From NCBI GenBank assembly GCA_031180825.1, contig JAPSLM010000011.1, positions 33,570 to 97,569 on the forward strand: a stretch of 64,000 nt of DNA, given 5' to 3'. The notes under the pieces were generated by a model. The model had not been told where the DNA came from. It saw only the letters and a list, made by a program, of their open reading frames with translations, and did not search any database. Position 1 is the first letter of the stretch; each line of letters begins with the position of its first letter. A program made the translations under genes and the position numbers. This DNA comes from Paenibacillus sp. (lineage in GTDB: Bacteria; Bacillota; Bacilli; Paenibacillales; NBRC-103111). Positions 8,346 to 16,742 of the stretch are shown piece after piece.

Positions 8346-8547
8346 AAAAAAGTAAACTATTAAACTGATAGGGTAATAGAAATAAAAATTCAAAATGGCC
8401 CAGAAGCGGGTTTCCATTTCTAGGCCATTGCTTGAATAACAAATTGAGTCTGGTTTCTAAACTCTCAAATTATGTTTCAGTCAGTTTTAGTCATTATGCT
8501 ACCTTTTTGATATTCTTCGCTTTGCAAATGAAATGGACTTGGTTCAT

Positions 8548-8826
8548 TCACATAAGCTTTATAAGATAATCTCCATTTTTTTGTATATCTGTTGTATGAC
8601 TTTCTCCGTCAAACTCTAACGCAAATAAAGGACGCAAACTATCAATATTACATACAATAAAGTCAAAATGAGATTTAAGTGCGAAACCATATTCCTCATT
8701 TACTAAGACCACTTTTTGAAATGTTAAACACGTCAGCAATTCTTACCTTTGGAAAAACAGAAGCGATCATTTCTCGGCATATATCGTCTAATCTAACTTT
8801 TTCGTATTTATTGAAGATTCTTTAAT
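8548..8826 (-). pseudogene. DUF2726 (restriction-endonuclease-like) protein, broken
   Basis: On the minus strand, the frame upstream of 8739 reads NKYEKVRLDDICREM and SVFPKVRIADVFNI. After a frameshift near 8735 it continues as SHFDFIVCNIDSLRPLFALEFDGESH. The order PKVRIADV ... DFIVC ... PLFALEFDGESH is that of DUF2726 domains, which have an endonuclease-like fold. The gene is truncated at both ends. It belongs to the cargo of the tRNA-Gly element, where such domains are common. Family call by motif order only. Confidence 0.6.
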
Positions 8827-9137
8827 CACTATGACTTCAACTCTCCTTCGGTGGTATCCGTAATATCATAGTATTTGTATTTGTTCTGCTATTCAAGAAG
8901 CACAAAAAAATTCAGCCTCGCTATTTGTTTGTTGATTTTTTATTTTATGCAACATGTCTTGATGCTATTTTATCTCGTTCAGAGAGCATATTGGATATAC
9001 TGAGAGAGAAATAAAATTGACGAAGCTCTTTATCAATATGGTGAGGGGCTATAATTTTACATGATTTGACCACTACACAAGTCGAATGGAACCCTATATA
9101 CTTTGGTTAACGTGAAGCAAATGGTTAGTGTAGTGAA

Positions 9138-9206
9138 GGGTGTAGTTCAATGGTAGAACTCCAGCTTCTCAAGCTGGCGGCGTGGTCGATTCCCATCACC
9201 CGCTTA
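9138..9206 (+). pseudogene. Degenerate tRNA-Gly copy (attR-like)
   Basis: It is nearly identical to 6953-7023, with two differences. The anticodon loop reads TTCTCAA instead of TTCCCAA, and two bases (GT) are missing at the start of the T arm. The first two bases of the acceptor stem are also changed. The T stem cannot form properly, so it is not expected to be a working tRNA. It marks the right end of the integrated element. Confidence 0.85.
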
Positions 9207-9363
9207 TATTGAGTACAGAATAGACCGCAGCCTTTGTTGAGGCCGGTCTATTTTCTTTTCTAGAAAATAATTGCTTCCTCAAGCCGGCGCATTTATAATA
9301 AAACCTGCACATTTAACATACATATGGATATAAAAAGTATATTTAATTTGCGGAGGATTGCGT

Positions 9364-10596
9364 TTGAACCGTTCATTTTACGCTTTATTGGTCAGCCAAA
9401 CGGCAACCAATCTTGGCTTTGCCCTCTATACGATGGTTATGGTCATGCATCTGTACGCGCAGACCGGTTCGACGGCGTTGTCCGCTGCCGTGACGCTAAT
9501 CAGCGCACTTTCGCGAATGGTCAGCGGCTTTGTTTTGCCGTCGTTTGCCGACCGGTTTCGGCTTCCCGTGCTGCTGATCTTTTCGCAAACGACGCAGTTG
9601 GTCGTTCTCCTATGTCTTGCGCTGATGCTGACACAGGACGTTTCGGCACTGAGCTTGATTGTCCTCATGGGGCTGCTTGCGATCATTTCTTTTTTCAACG
9701 GCTGGTTCTCGCCTGTCAAAAGCTCGCTGCTCCGGGCGGTCGTATCCGAGAAGGAGCGGGTGAGGGCGATCGGCTTGCTGTCTACGGTGGATCAAACGTT
9801 TCAATTTGCCGGGTGGACTTTGGGAGGCGTGCTGCTGACGGTTTTGAGCCAAGGCGCTGCGCTTGCGATTACTTTTGCCTTGCTTGTCTTATCGATCGGA
9901 TGCATGTTCGTGCTAAAACGGCATGGGAAGCAGCATGAATCGGCAGGGCTTCGAACCGAACAAGGACTTGTGGCCAGAATGACGGCAGGCTGGAAGATTC
10001 TTTACGGGCATGAAGGACTGCGCGTCCTCGTCATGATGGATTTGATCGAATCTTGGGTCGGCACGATCTGGATCGGAGCGGTCACGTTAACCTTTGTCAA
10101 AGAGGCTCTGCACGAAGGAGAGGCCTGGTGGGGATATATTAACGGCGGCTACTACTTAGGCACCATCGTCGGCGGTTTGCTCGTCCTGCGGCTTTCCCGC
10201 CGGATGCGGGGAAGGCTAACCGCAAGCATGCTGCTCGGGGCGTTTCTGTTCGGGCTGCTGACGCTGCTGTACGGGTTCGTATCGAACGGCATGCTGGCGC
10301 TGCTGCTCGTCCTCTTGATGGGGCCGGCTTATCAAATCCGGGATCTGGCACAAGAGACAATGGTTCAAAATAGCGCGGACGAGCATACCTTGCTTAAAGT
10401 GGCGGCAGCCCGGTCTACCTTGGTCCAGCTCATCTCGATGTTTTCGATTGCCGTAATCGGAATCGTCACGGACTTGATCGGCGTTCGTCTGGTTTATATC
10501 GCCTCCGGCTGCGTGCTGCTCGTATCATCCGCGTACGGCTTCGTGCAATTGCAGCTCCGGAAAAAAGGGGCCTTGCTGGAGCGCGAACATCTGTAG
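9364..10596 (+). CDS. Major facilitator superfamily transporter
   Basis: This is a 410-residue membrane transporter with about 12 predicted helices, probably a drug or metabolite exporter. The N-terminus RSFYALLVSQTATNLGFALYT and the loop after helix 2 (PSFADRFRLP) are typical of MFS proteins; a second half begins near residue 215. The TTG at 9364 is preferred over TTG 9358 because GGAGG at 9352-9356 is then 7 bases away. It sits just right of the tRNA-Gly element and has no operon partner. Substrate unknown. Confidence 0.85.
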   Translation: MNRSFYALLVSQTATNLGFALYTMVMVMHLYAQTGSTALSAAVTLISALSRMVSGFVLPSFADRFRLPVLLIFSQTTQLVVLLCLALMLTQDVSALSLIVLMGLLAIISFFNGWFSPVKSSLLRAVVSEKERVRAIGLLSTVDQTFQFAGWTLGGVLLTVLSQGAALAITFALLVLSIGCMFVLKRHGKQHESAGLRTEQGLVARMTAGWKILYGHEGLRVLVMMDLIESWVGTIWIGAVTLTFVKEALHEGEAWWGYINGGYYLGTIVGGLLVLRLSRRMRGRLTASMLLGAFLFGLLTLLYGFVSNGMLALLLVLLMGPAYQIRDLAQETMVQNSADEHTLLKVAAARSTLVQLISMFSIAVIGIVTDLIGVRLVYIASGCVLLVSSAYGFVQLQLRKKGALLEREHL

Positions 10597-10605
10597 CGTA
10601 ATTTC

Positions 10606-11277
10606 TCAATCGTTGGCCTGCTCCCCGTATTCCGGAAACAACAGCTTGAGCATCCCGAGAATGCGCTGCCGGTCTTGAGCGGTGAGCAAGTGGCCGTTGT
10701 AGTGAAGGCCGTTAACATATTGAAGCGACTTGCCGATATCGTACAGATGCTCAAGCGTCCGGGTATCGGTTTTTTCAGCGTCCGCTCCGGTCGTTCGGAA
10801 TTGCTCCGCCATGCTTTCCAATTGGCCGATGAGCTTGTAAATCTCGACCTTCGGCGGATCTTGCTGAAGCAAAGCTTGCAGCGTGTCCGGCGTAATCTCA
10901 AAATCGTCGCCGAAGAACGGGCGATAATCCTGCTCTAATCTTTTAAGGGCCGCCCGGGGAATGACGGGAAGGGCTCGAACAATTCCTTCGAGGTCAATCC
11001 CGAGAATATCGAGCAGCTCCCGGAACGCCTGCCGGTACTTGTGGGTGTCGGCAAGCTTCTGATAACCGGCGGCCGCCATCAGGTCGGCATATTCGACGCC
11101 CAGCGGTTCGACCAGCTTCTCCAGCAGCTCGGGCGAGGGCATGTTTTTTTTCTTGCCGGTTTCGATCTGGGACAAATAAGGGTTGGAGTAGCCGATCAGA
11201 TCGCCTAATTGGGTAAGCGTCAGCCCTTTGGCTTCTCTCAAGCTTTTTAAATAGGCACCGAACTGCTGAACGTTCAT
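10606..11277 (-). CDS. XRE-family helix-turn-helix regulator
   Basis: This is a 223-residue DNA-binding protein. Residues 5-65 form an XRE/Cro-type HTH (LKSLREAKGLTLTQLGDLIG, then SNPYLSQIETGKKK). The remainder is a helical C-terminal domain without a recognised signature. It is divergent from the ArpU-like gene, with about 190 bp between them containing TTAGTAA and its inverse TTACTAA, possible operator halves. It forms the left border of the phage-derived regulators, but could equally be a host gene. The ligand or signal is unknown. Confidence 0.82.
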   Translation of the reverse strand: MNVQQFGAYLKSLREAKGLTLTQLGDLIGYSNPYLSQIETGKKKNMPSPELLEKLVEPLGVEYADLMAAAGYQKLADTHKYRQAFRELLDILGIDLEGIVRALPVIPRAALKRLEQDYRPFFGDDFEITPDTLQALLQQDPPKVEIYKLIGQLESMAEQFRTTGADAEKTDTRTLEHLYDIGKSLQYVNGLHYNGHLLTAQDRQRILGMLKLLFPEYGEQAND

Positions 11278-11349
11278 CCGCGCACATCCTTTCTTGTTCT
11301 TCCATTATACACCTTTACTTGCTATTAGTAAATATTTCAGAAATCTTTA

Positions 11350-11378
11350 TTGCCAACAGCAAGAATGTGTGATAATCT
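11350..11378 (+). promoter_or_regulatory. Promoter of the ArpU-like regulator
   Basis: TTGCCA (11350-11355) and TAATCT (11373-11378) are separated by 17 bp. TTAGTAA near 11326 and its inverse TTACTAA near 11377 bracket the promoter and could bind the divergent XRE protein. Confidence 0.5.
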
Positions 11379-11470
11379 TACTAACACAAAACAAGAAAAG
11401 AGGAACAGCAGCCCGCGGTTGCTTGTTCGCTGCAAGAATAAGCATCCAGGGGAATCGAAAGGTGGTCGCT

Positions 11471-11905
11471 ATGAACGCTACGCTCACGCTTGCGCAAAAA
11501 AAAGCCGTCCGCGCAGCCATGGAAGAACGGCTGGCTCTGTACCGGAGCTACAAATACAGCAGCTTCGAACGCCGGGAAGCCCGGGTGACCGCCAGCTATG
11601 ACCCGCGCTACCACGGGGCGACGAATGCGGTAAGCGATCCGACCGCGCAGATCGCCGTATACAACGTCAACGAGCAAATGCATCGCAGTTACGTGTGCGA
11701 TTCCGTAGAAATCGCGCTGAGCCTGCTGCCGGACAAGCAGCGGTCGATCATCGAAACGCGATACATGCGGCAAAATACGCCGACGGACACGCAGGTATGC
11801 AGCAGACTGAGCTTGTCCAAGGATACATACGACCGACAACGGCTCGCGGCAATGTACGAAATGGCTTTATTTTTGGAAGTGGATTGCGGGTTCGAGCTGA
11901 CATAA
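11471..11905 (+). CDS. ArpU/sigma-like phage transcriptional regulator
   Basis: This is a 144-residue protein of the ArpU-like group, small phage regulators related to sigma factor region 4 that drive late genes. The C-terminal half reads like region 4: LLPDKQRSIIETRYM, then TDTQVCSRLSLSKDTYDRQR, a helix-turn-helix. The ATG at 11471 follows an AAGGTGG ribosome site; the longer open frame upstream is not needed. A terminator follows. It stands next to repressor genes of the tail locus and may activate it. Family assignment rests on length and HTH pattern. Confidence 0.65.
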   Translation: MNATLTLAQKKAVRAAMEERLALYRSYKYSSFERREARVTASYDPRYHGATNAVSDPTAQIAVYNVNEQMHRSYVCDSVEIALSLLPDKQRSIIETRYMRQNTPTDTQVCSRLSLSKDTYDRQRLAAMYEMALFLEVDCGFELT

Positions 11906-11921
11906 AGCACGGCAAGCAATA

Positions 11922-11957
11922 AATAGACCGTTCTCTCGTGCAGGGCGGTCTATTTCT
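11922..11957 (+). terminator. Rho-independent terminator
   Basis: Stem AATAGACCG/CGGTCTATT is followed by TCT. It lies just after the ArpU-like gene and can also serve the converging ImmA-like gene. Confidence 0.7.
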
Positions 11958-12035
11958 ATGCGGATTTTTTCATAAAAAAGCCGGTTCTTCCTGCGTAAAA
12001 TAGAAGTACCGGCTCTCAGTTTTACTTTATGTAGG

Positions 12036-12506
12036 TTAGATCGAAAAATACGTGTCCTCGCCTTTCCAGATGCTGCGCTGCCGCTTTGGGAGGCTCTTTA
12101 AATGCGCTACTTCCTGCGGTACGCCGCTTGCTGCCGCCGCTTCATAGATCGTCATGCCGCCCAGAATGAGTTCGTCGGGCATCAGCAGCTCGACGGCGAA
12201 CTGATTGGCTTCGTTCTCGATCCGGTCGATCGAAACGAGCGTGTTTCGGCGAAGGAAGGGCGTATTCACCTTCGGGTGAAGGATCACGTGCCCGAGCTCG
12301 TGCGCGCACGTAAAGCGCTGGCCGGATTTATCCAGGCCTTGGTTGATATGGATGCAGCGGATTCGTTTGTACGTGCTGAAGTAGCCAAGAATGTTGCCGA
12401 GCGGCTCAAAGAGAACATGGATGTTTTTCTGAGATGCGATTTTGAAAGGGTTGTTCGTACCGTATTTTTTAATCAGTTGCAAGGCTGCTTGTTTCGAATT
12501 TCGCAT
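12036..12506 (-). CDS. ImmA/IrrE-family metallopeptidase
   Basis: This is a 156-residue zinc peptidase of the ImmA/IrrE family. Such enzymes cleave a partner repressor and so induce mobile elements after DNA damage or cell-cell signals (known for ICEBs1 ImmA; PBSX XkdA is a relative). The zinc motif HELGH is at about residues 69-73 (CAHELGHVILHP), with the third-ligand region ENEANQFAVELLMP downstream. It lies 27 bases after the CI-like repressor gene on the same strand, the usual repressor-protease pair. It is therefore the likely induction switch of the tail locus. Cleavage of the neighbour is inferred. Confidence 0.85.
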   Translation of the reverse strand: MRNSKQAALQLIKKYGTNNPFKIASQKNIHVLFEPLGNILGYFSTYKRIRCIHINQGLDKSGQRFTCAHELGHVILHPKVNTPFLRRNTLVSIDRIENEANQFAVELLMPDELILGGMTIYEAAAASGVPQEVAHLKSLPKRQRSIWKGEDTYFSI

Positions 12507-12533
12507 CCGTTTCTCTACCCCCGTACCGATTTT

Positions 12534-12980
12534 TTATTTTCGATATTTGTTCGGGGTAAACTTCTGTTTCGCTAACTGCTTGGCAAGCCGCATGGAATTC
12601 TCTAGCGATATTCGCAGCAATTCTTTACTCTCCTCATCCAAGGTTTCGCCATGAAAAGCAAGAGCTTCGTCGGACTCGAGATCGCTGAGCATTCGTTCGA
12701 GATCCCGGGCGATGTCCTTCTCTTCTTTGGGCGTCAAGGGAGACGGGTTCCGCTTCTCCTCCATGACCGGTACGGTCGGCGAAGGCTCGTCGGACAAGCC
12801 CAGAAGATAATCCGTCGTCACTTGAAAATGGGCCGCCAGCTTGCCGGCCATATCGGCGCTCAGCCGTTTTTTTCCCCTTTCGATCTCGTAATAATATTGA
12901 GGCGTAATGTTCAACAGTTCGGCGACAACGGTCCCCGCCATATTCCTTGCTTTTCGAATGTCCCGCACCCGATTCCCCAT
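12534..12980 (-). CDS. CI/ImmR-like XRE repressor
   Basis: This is a 148-residue repressor with an N-terminal XRE helix-turn-helix (GNRVRDIRKARNMAGTVVAELL, then ITPQYYYEIERGKKR) and an acidic, helical C-terminal part (EEKDIARDLERMLSDLESDE). The frame is open upstream to 13058, but the ATG at 12980 has AAAGGTG about 8 bases before it. It is co-directional with the ImmA-like protease and divergent from the tail locus. Three copies of GATAATTAA stand in the divergent gap and are candidate operators. It probably keeps the tail genes silent. The role is by analogy with ImmR and PBSX Xre. Confidence 0.82.
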   Translation of the reverse strand: MGNRVRDIRKARNMAGTVVAELLNITPQYYYEIERGKKRLSADMAGKLAAHFQVTTDYLLGLSDEPSPTVPVMEEKRNPSPLTPKEEKDIARDLERMLSDLESDEALAFHGETLDEESKELLRISLENSMRLAKQLAKQKFTPNKYRK

Positions 12981-13047
12981 AAGACATTTCACCTTTTCTG
13001 AACTGGCTTTTAATAGAACGTTTGTTTCCATTATATCAGCTTTTAGC

Positions 13048-13141
13048 TTAATTATCAAGCTTGGTGAAATTAAAAACGAAGAAAATGGGAGGATAATTAA
13101 GCAAATGGTTTGTTTTTTGGATGTTTTTATGCGATAATTAA
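13048..13141. promoter_or_regulatory. Operator-like GATAATTAA repeats in the repressor/tail divergent region
   Basis: The 9-mer GATAATTAA occurs at 13092-13100 and 13133-13141, and its inverse TTAATTATC at 13048-13056. The centres are 41-44 bp apart, near four helical turns. They lie between the CI-like repressor start and the rightward phage genes, where repressor operators are expected. No other copy was noticed nearby. Binding by the repressor is inferred. Confidence 0.55.
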
Positions 13142-13296
13142 TCTATATGATTAAATAAAACGGTTGTCATTTTGAAGCTAATAGCTTACAATTGGTTTCA
13201 TAAAGCGAACAAATATGACGTATCGCGCAGCTCTGCCATAGGGCGTGGCAGCGCGATGCTTCATCCTTAAAGCTGGCGAATGGAGGAGCCTCGAAC

Positions 13297-13605
13297 ATGA
13301 CGATTTACGTCCACACCCTGGAATCTGCGCATGCGGCCCCAACGTCGGGCCCTGCGGAACGGCGGCGGGTTGCCGTAAACACGAGCAATCAGGCGGAGCC
13401 GGCTTGCGGCGTGCAAACCGTGCCTTGCGAACCGTATCAACCGGCGACTTTGGAGATGCTTCGGACGAAGCTTGCCGGGCTTGTTCAAGCCGGACGTCAA
13501 TCCGATGTTCGGGCGCTTCTCCGGCATTATGGCGCCGAACGGCTGTCGGACGTTCCGGCGTACTATTTTGACGAGCTGCTCCACGCGGCGGAAAAGCTCG
13601 GGTGA
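13297..13605 (+). CDS. Small phage protein of unknown function
   Basis: This 102-residue protein starts at an ATG with GGAGGA about 10 bases upstream. Its first half is Ala/Pro-rich and probably disordered. The C-terminal half (LRTKLAGLVQAGRQSDVRAL, then RHYGAERLSDVPAYYFDELL) resembles a short helical motif often seen at the end of small early phage proteins in Firmicutes. It is the first rightward gene after the operator region and the probable head of the early transcript. No function can be assigned. Confidence 0.6.
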   Translation: MTIYVHTLESAHAAPTSGPAERRRVAVNTSNQAEPACGVQTVPCEPYQPATLEMLRTKLAGLVQAGRQSDVRALLRHYGAERLSDVPAYYFDELLHAAEKLG

Positions 13606-13678
13606 ACGGTGCCGCAAGCTTAGGCTGTAAGTTTGATCGGACACACTTCCAGAGAACGACGAGAGGGGAACAAACCGA

Positions 13679-14191
13679 ATGATGATGCTTAATCTCGAAC
13701 AAAATTATGAGCAGATGGCTATCAATCAACTGCGCGGATATAAACGGCTTGCCGGACGAATCAAGATGCTTGAAAAATACCCGGTGAGCGGCGGAATGCG
13801 GCTCGGCACGTTCGTCCAGGACGATCAGCTCCAAGAGCTGCACCGGCAGTGGCGGAAGCTGCTGGCATCCGGCGCAGACCAAGAGGCGCTGCGAAGCACG
13901 GAGAAGCAAATCAAGGCGCTGCTGGAAGGGCTATCGGGTACCTCGGACGGCTATCAGGGGATTTTGGCGCGGATTGGCGAGCTGCAGGAGCTGAGACGGC
14001 AAAAAGAGCAGATGGAGCATGCGATGGATGCTCTGGACGATTTGAAACATGAATACGCGCAAGTGCTCAAATTGCTGTATGTGGATGGAAACGAGCCGCA
14101 TGACATCGCTTGCGATCTGGGCATCTCCCTATCCACCTTCTATGGATGGAGACGCAAAGCGTTGAAGGAATTCGGAATATTGATTAGCTAG
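13679..14191 (+). CDS. Sigma-like late transcription regulator of the tail locus (Xpf/ArpU type)
   Basis: This 170-residue protein has a central coiled-coil region (residues 50-120) and a C-terminal sigma-region-4-like helix-turn-helix (VLKLLYVDGNEPHDIACDLG, then ISLSTFYGWRRKALKEFG). Proteins of this form, such as Xpf of PBSX, activate late genes of defective phages. A ribosome site (GAGGGG) precedes the ATG at 13679. A terminator follows directly. In PBSX the late genes would come next; here about 3 kb of unrelated DNA intervenes. Function by analogy. Confidence 0.7.
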   Translation: MMMLNLEQNYEQMAINQLRGYKRLAGRIKMLEKYPVSGGMRLGTFVQDDQLQELHRQWRKLLASGADQEALRSTEKQIKALLEGLSGTSDGYQGILARIGELQELRRQKEQMEHAMDALDDLKHEYAQVLKLLYVDGNEPHDIACDLGISLSTFYGWRRKALKEFGILIS

Positions 14192-14221
14192 AGTCGCAGC
14201 AGTCTGCGGCTCTTTTTTTGC
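14192..14221 (+). terminator. Rho-independent terminator after the late regulator
   Basis: Stem GAGTCGCAG/CTGCGGCTC is followed by TTTTTTT. A hairpin of almost the same sequence stands at 17174-17200, in front of the tail genes. Confidence 0.85.
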
Positions 14222-14304
14222 GCGATGGGCGGCTTGACCCGTGCGGCAGATTTATTGTGCTATAATAAAGCTAATTTTCAATAAAGAGGAAACGAGGAGA
14301 AACG

Positions 14305-14379
14305 ATGCTTCAGCAGGATTTGGAATTCATCAATAATGTTAAAATGGAAGATATAACTCGACAAGGATCTCCAAACTGA
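14305..14379 (+). CDS. 24-codon ORF, probable truncated gene start
   Basis: The ATG at 14305 has a strong ribosome site (GAGGAG) and a TATAAT-like box at about 14261. The peptide (MLQQDLEFINNVKMEDITRQ...) ends after 24 codons. It looks like the 5' end of a gene cut off by a rearrangement. The following 14380-14700 has no intact gene. On the minus strand, 14548-14436 can be read as a protein tail ending LKTSKAELLQTIKDLHTLNA..., probably debris of another gene. Confidence 0.3.
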   Translation: MLQQDLEFINNVKMEDITRQGSPN

Positions 14380-14778
14380 CAAAGTGGCTGGTCATCTCGT
14401 TGCTTCCTTAGACGGATTACGTTCGGCCGCTGCGATCAAGCTCTCCATTCATTCTTCAGCCCAGCGTTCAGAGTGTGTAGATCCTTAATCGTTTGAAGAA
14501 GCTCTGCTTTGCTTGTCTTCAGCACTTCCCGGATGTTGGAACTGAAGTACAAAAAAAAGACCCCAATGTGATTTGGGTTGACGCAGTGAAGGATGAGTTG
14601 TCTTGATTTTAAATTATGTAATCATAACTGAAAGAGTGTTGAGTTTGTGGTATAACACTACCCTACCATAAACCCAATATTCTAAAAATAGTTTTTAGTC
14701 TAGCCAATAGCCAGCTATTAGTCCATGCTTAAAATAAACGACTCACGTACACTGAACCATCTTTATAGGGAGGTGTCG

Positions 14779-15774
14779 TTGTTGAGTTGTCTGGATAGAA
14801 AAAAACGGTGTAAAAAGAAAACCGTAATTGTGTGCCATCCAAAAGGAAAAAAAAAGAAACGTCGTCTTCGAGTTATTAAAAAGATAGTTTGTAAAAAGTG
14901 TCCCCCGCCTAAAGGACAGCAATTACTTCGAGGACTTGCGGGAGCAATTGCAGAAGCTGGACCCCAAGGACTTGCAGGAGCACTTGGGCCACAAGGACTA
15001 GCAGGACTTGTAGGAGCGATTGGTGCACTTGGACCTGAAGGACTAGCAGGAGCACTCGGACCCCGAGGATTAGCAGGGCTTGTGGGAGCAATTGGCGCAC
15101 TTGGACCCGAAGGACTTGCAGGAGCGCTTGGACCCCAAGGAGCAGCAGGACTTGCAGGAGCGATTGGCGCACTTGGACCCCAAGGCTTAGCAGGAGCACT
15201 TGGACCCCAAGGACTAGCAGGACTTGCGGGAGCGATTGGCGCAGCTGGACTGGCAGGACCAGCAGGACCAGCAGGACCAACAGGAGCAACAGGAGCAACA
15301 GGAGCAACAGGAGCAACGGGTCCAACGGGACCCGCAGGGCCGGCAGGTGGAGTATTAGGCTTTGCAGATTTTTTTGCCTTGATGCCTCCTGATAATGCAG
15401 CAACTGTTGCTCCCAACACGGACGTAAGTTTTCCGCAAGATGGTCCAATCAGTGGGACTGAAATTACCCGTATAAATGCGAGCTCATTTAACTTGGCTGC
15501 AATTGGCACTTATCAGGTTTTGTTTCAGGTAGGTGTAAACGAACCGGGTCAACTCATTTTAACACTCAATGGCGCTGACCTGGCTTATACGGTGGTCGGG
15601 CGTGCAACAGGTACTTCTCAAATAGTAGGAATAGCTCTTGTGCAAACAACGGTCATTAATTCAGTACTTACAGTCCGAAATCCTGCCGGCAATGCCGCGG
15701 CACTCACGATCACTCCATTAGCTGGAGGAACAAGGCCAGTTTCCGCACACCTTGTTATTACGCAGATTGCATAG
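14779..15774 (+). CDS. Collagen-like surface protein with BclA-like C-terminal domain
   Basis: This protein of about 331 residues resembles the collagen-like glycoproteins of Bacillus-group spore surfaces (BclA type). A basic Cys-containing N-terminus (about residues 1-50) is followed by some 45 Gly-X-Y triplets, including four 24-residue units of the GPQGLAGALGPQGLAGLVGAIGAL type and a GAT/GPA/GPT run. The C-terminal 130 residues (from DFFALMPPDNAATVAPNTDV) look like the beta-rich, TNF-like trimerisation domain. GGGAGG at 14768-14773 supports a TTG start at 14779 or 14782. It sits alone between phage regulators and tail genes; base use differs from both. A role on the particle rather than the spore is not excluded. 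Confidence 0.82.
   Translation: MLSCLDRKKRCKKKTVIVCHPKGKKKKRRLRVIKKIVCKKCPPPKGQQLLRGLAGAIAEAGPQGLAGALGPQGLAGLVGAIGALGPEGLAGALGPRGLAGLVGAIGALGPEGLAGALGPQGAAGLAGAIGALGPQGLAGALGPQGLAGLAGAIGAAGLAGPAGPAGPTGATGATGATGATGPTGPAGPAGGVLGFADFFALMPPDNAATVAPNTDVSFPQDGPISGTEITRINASSFNLAAIGTYQVLFQVGVNEPGQLILTLNGADLAYTVVGRATGTSQIVGIALVQTTVINSVLTVRNPAGNAAALTITPLAGGTRPVSAHLVITQIA
14959..15246 (+). repeat. Four 72-bp tandem repeats encoding Gly-X-Y triplets
   Basis: Units begin at 14959, 15031, 15103 and 15175. Each encodes eight triplets, with changes mostly at third positions or Q/E/R. They lie inside the collagen-like gene and are a likely site of length variation between strains. Confidence 0.85.
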
Positions 15775-16329
15775 AGGGAAAGAAATACAGTATTTTTCGA
15801 TAAAAATGCCAATATCAAATAGAGGCCGGCCTCGATATTTTTGCGGTCAATTACTTGGTACGGGGTCATTGTGCTCCTACGACACAAATATAGTGACTTT
15901 GTAGCAATCACCGCCGACAGGCGAACAGGACCGGAAATCGTGGAATGAGCAAGGGACCAGGCACTTTCGACGCGGCCGCCGTATGCACCAGCGGAAAGGC
16001 TAAGAACAGGGAGTTCTCCAGCTATCTGTGATGGAGGACATCCCTTCTTTGATATGCTGTGTATTAACTCCCTCGAAATACTCACTCAGGCCCATGAATT
16101 CGCAGGATTTCACCCTGAATTAAGTGTGATAGAAGAGAGTCCACGGAGGAGCCGGTAGCAGAGGACCGTGGAAAGGGCATGCGGGAACAAGGGTGGTGGT
16201 CAGCCAAATGATTCCATATCTTGTATGTTTCCACGTAACCCTAGCGATTCTCACTCCCATGTCTCAACGGGTCTAAGCCCTTTCACTCCTTCGTCACATC
16301 TAACTAAGGGTGGAGGTCGGTCTTTCTAA
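15775..16329. other. Stretch without an intact gene
   Basis: I found no intact coding sequence between the collagen-like gene and the broken dehydrogenase. Stop codons occur in every frame. Short inverted repeats (for example CCACGG...CCGTGG near 16140-16172) are present. It is probably debris from insertion and deletion. Confidence 0.5.
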
Positions 16330-16379
16330 CGGAACGGGCCAGAGCCCTTTTGTGCAACGTCTTCCGATACTCCGTGCTT

Positions 16380-16721
16380 CTTATTATCCTGCGAATGCAT
16401 CTGCTTGCAGGAAGACCCTTGGTCAAAGTCGTAAACTTCGCCGCTCTTATCCAAATCGCGTTGAAAGAAATATTTATACTGCCTACTTTCTGGACGAGCG
16501 CATCGAGATGATCCTCAATGGCCTGTGGATCGAGGGCTCGATGAGAACCGCCTCGGCCGCCCCTCCCGTGACCGATATCTCCTCAGCCAATGCTTAGAGC
16601 TTTGGCAATGTGCGACCGGCAAGGAAGACTTTAGCCCCGTCACGCGCAAAGGCACGGGCAACCGTTCTGCCAATGTATCCGCCTGCCCATATATGACGGC
16701 GTTCTTTTCCTTGAGCAGCAT
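16380..16721 (-). pseudogene. Short-chain dehydrogenase/reductase, frameshifted and truncated
   Basis: On the minus strand a good ribosome site (AGGAGG) precedes an ATG at 16721 and MLLKEKNAVIYG, the start of a Rossmann fold. After a frameshift it continues as AGGYIGRTVARAFARDGAKVF (Gly-rich NAD(P)-binding loop). Further pieces are LAEEISVTGGAAEA and, in another frame, LDPQAIEDHLDALVQKVG and SINISFNAIWIRAA, matching the order of an SDR protein. At least three frame changes are needed and the catalytic YxxxK part is missing. Confidence 0.72.
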
Positions 16722-16742
16722 ATGTTCTCCTCCTTTTCGCAT

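Larger units (their letters stand above)
7022..9206. mobile_element. Decayed integrated element at tRNA-Gly
   Basis: This AT-rich stretch lies between the intact tRNA-Gly and a degenerate 69-bp copy of it at 9138-9206. Next to the tRNA sits a frameshifted tyrosine-recombinase gene, the usual position of the integrase in a tRNA-targeted element. The rest holds a secreted-type ORF fragment, a small membrane protein and a broken DUF2726 gene. From about 8830 to 9137 I see no recognisable coding sequence. The two tRNA copies are best read as attL and attR. Base composition differs clearly from both flanks. The element is no longer able to move by itself, since the integrase is broken. Confidence 0.8.

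Noticed and set aside
9138..9206. A second functional tRNA (anticodon CTC, Glu-like)
   Set aside because: The body is tRNA-Gly, the T arm has lost two bases and the acceptor stem is altered, so a working tRNA is unlikely.
15618..16085. 155-codon minus-strand ORF after the collagen-like gene
   Set aside because: Its start overlaps degenerate sequence, it runs into the antisense of the collagen-like gene, and no domain or ribosome site is seen.
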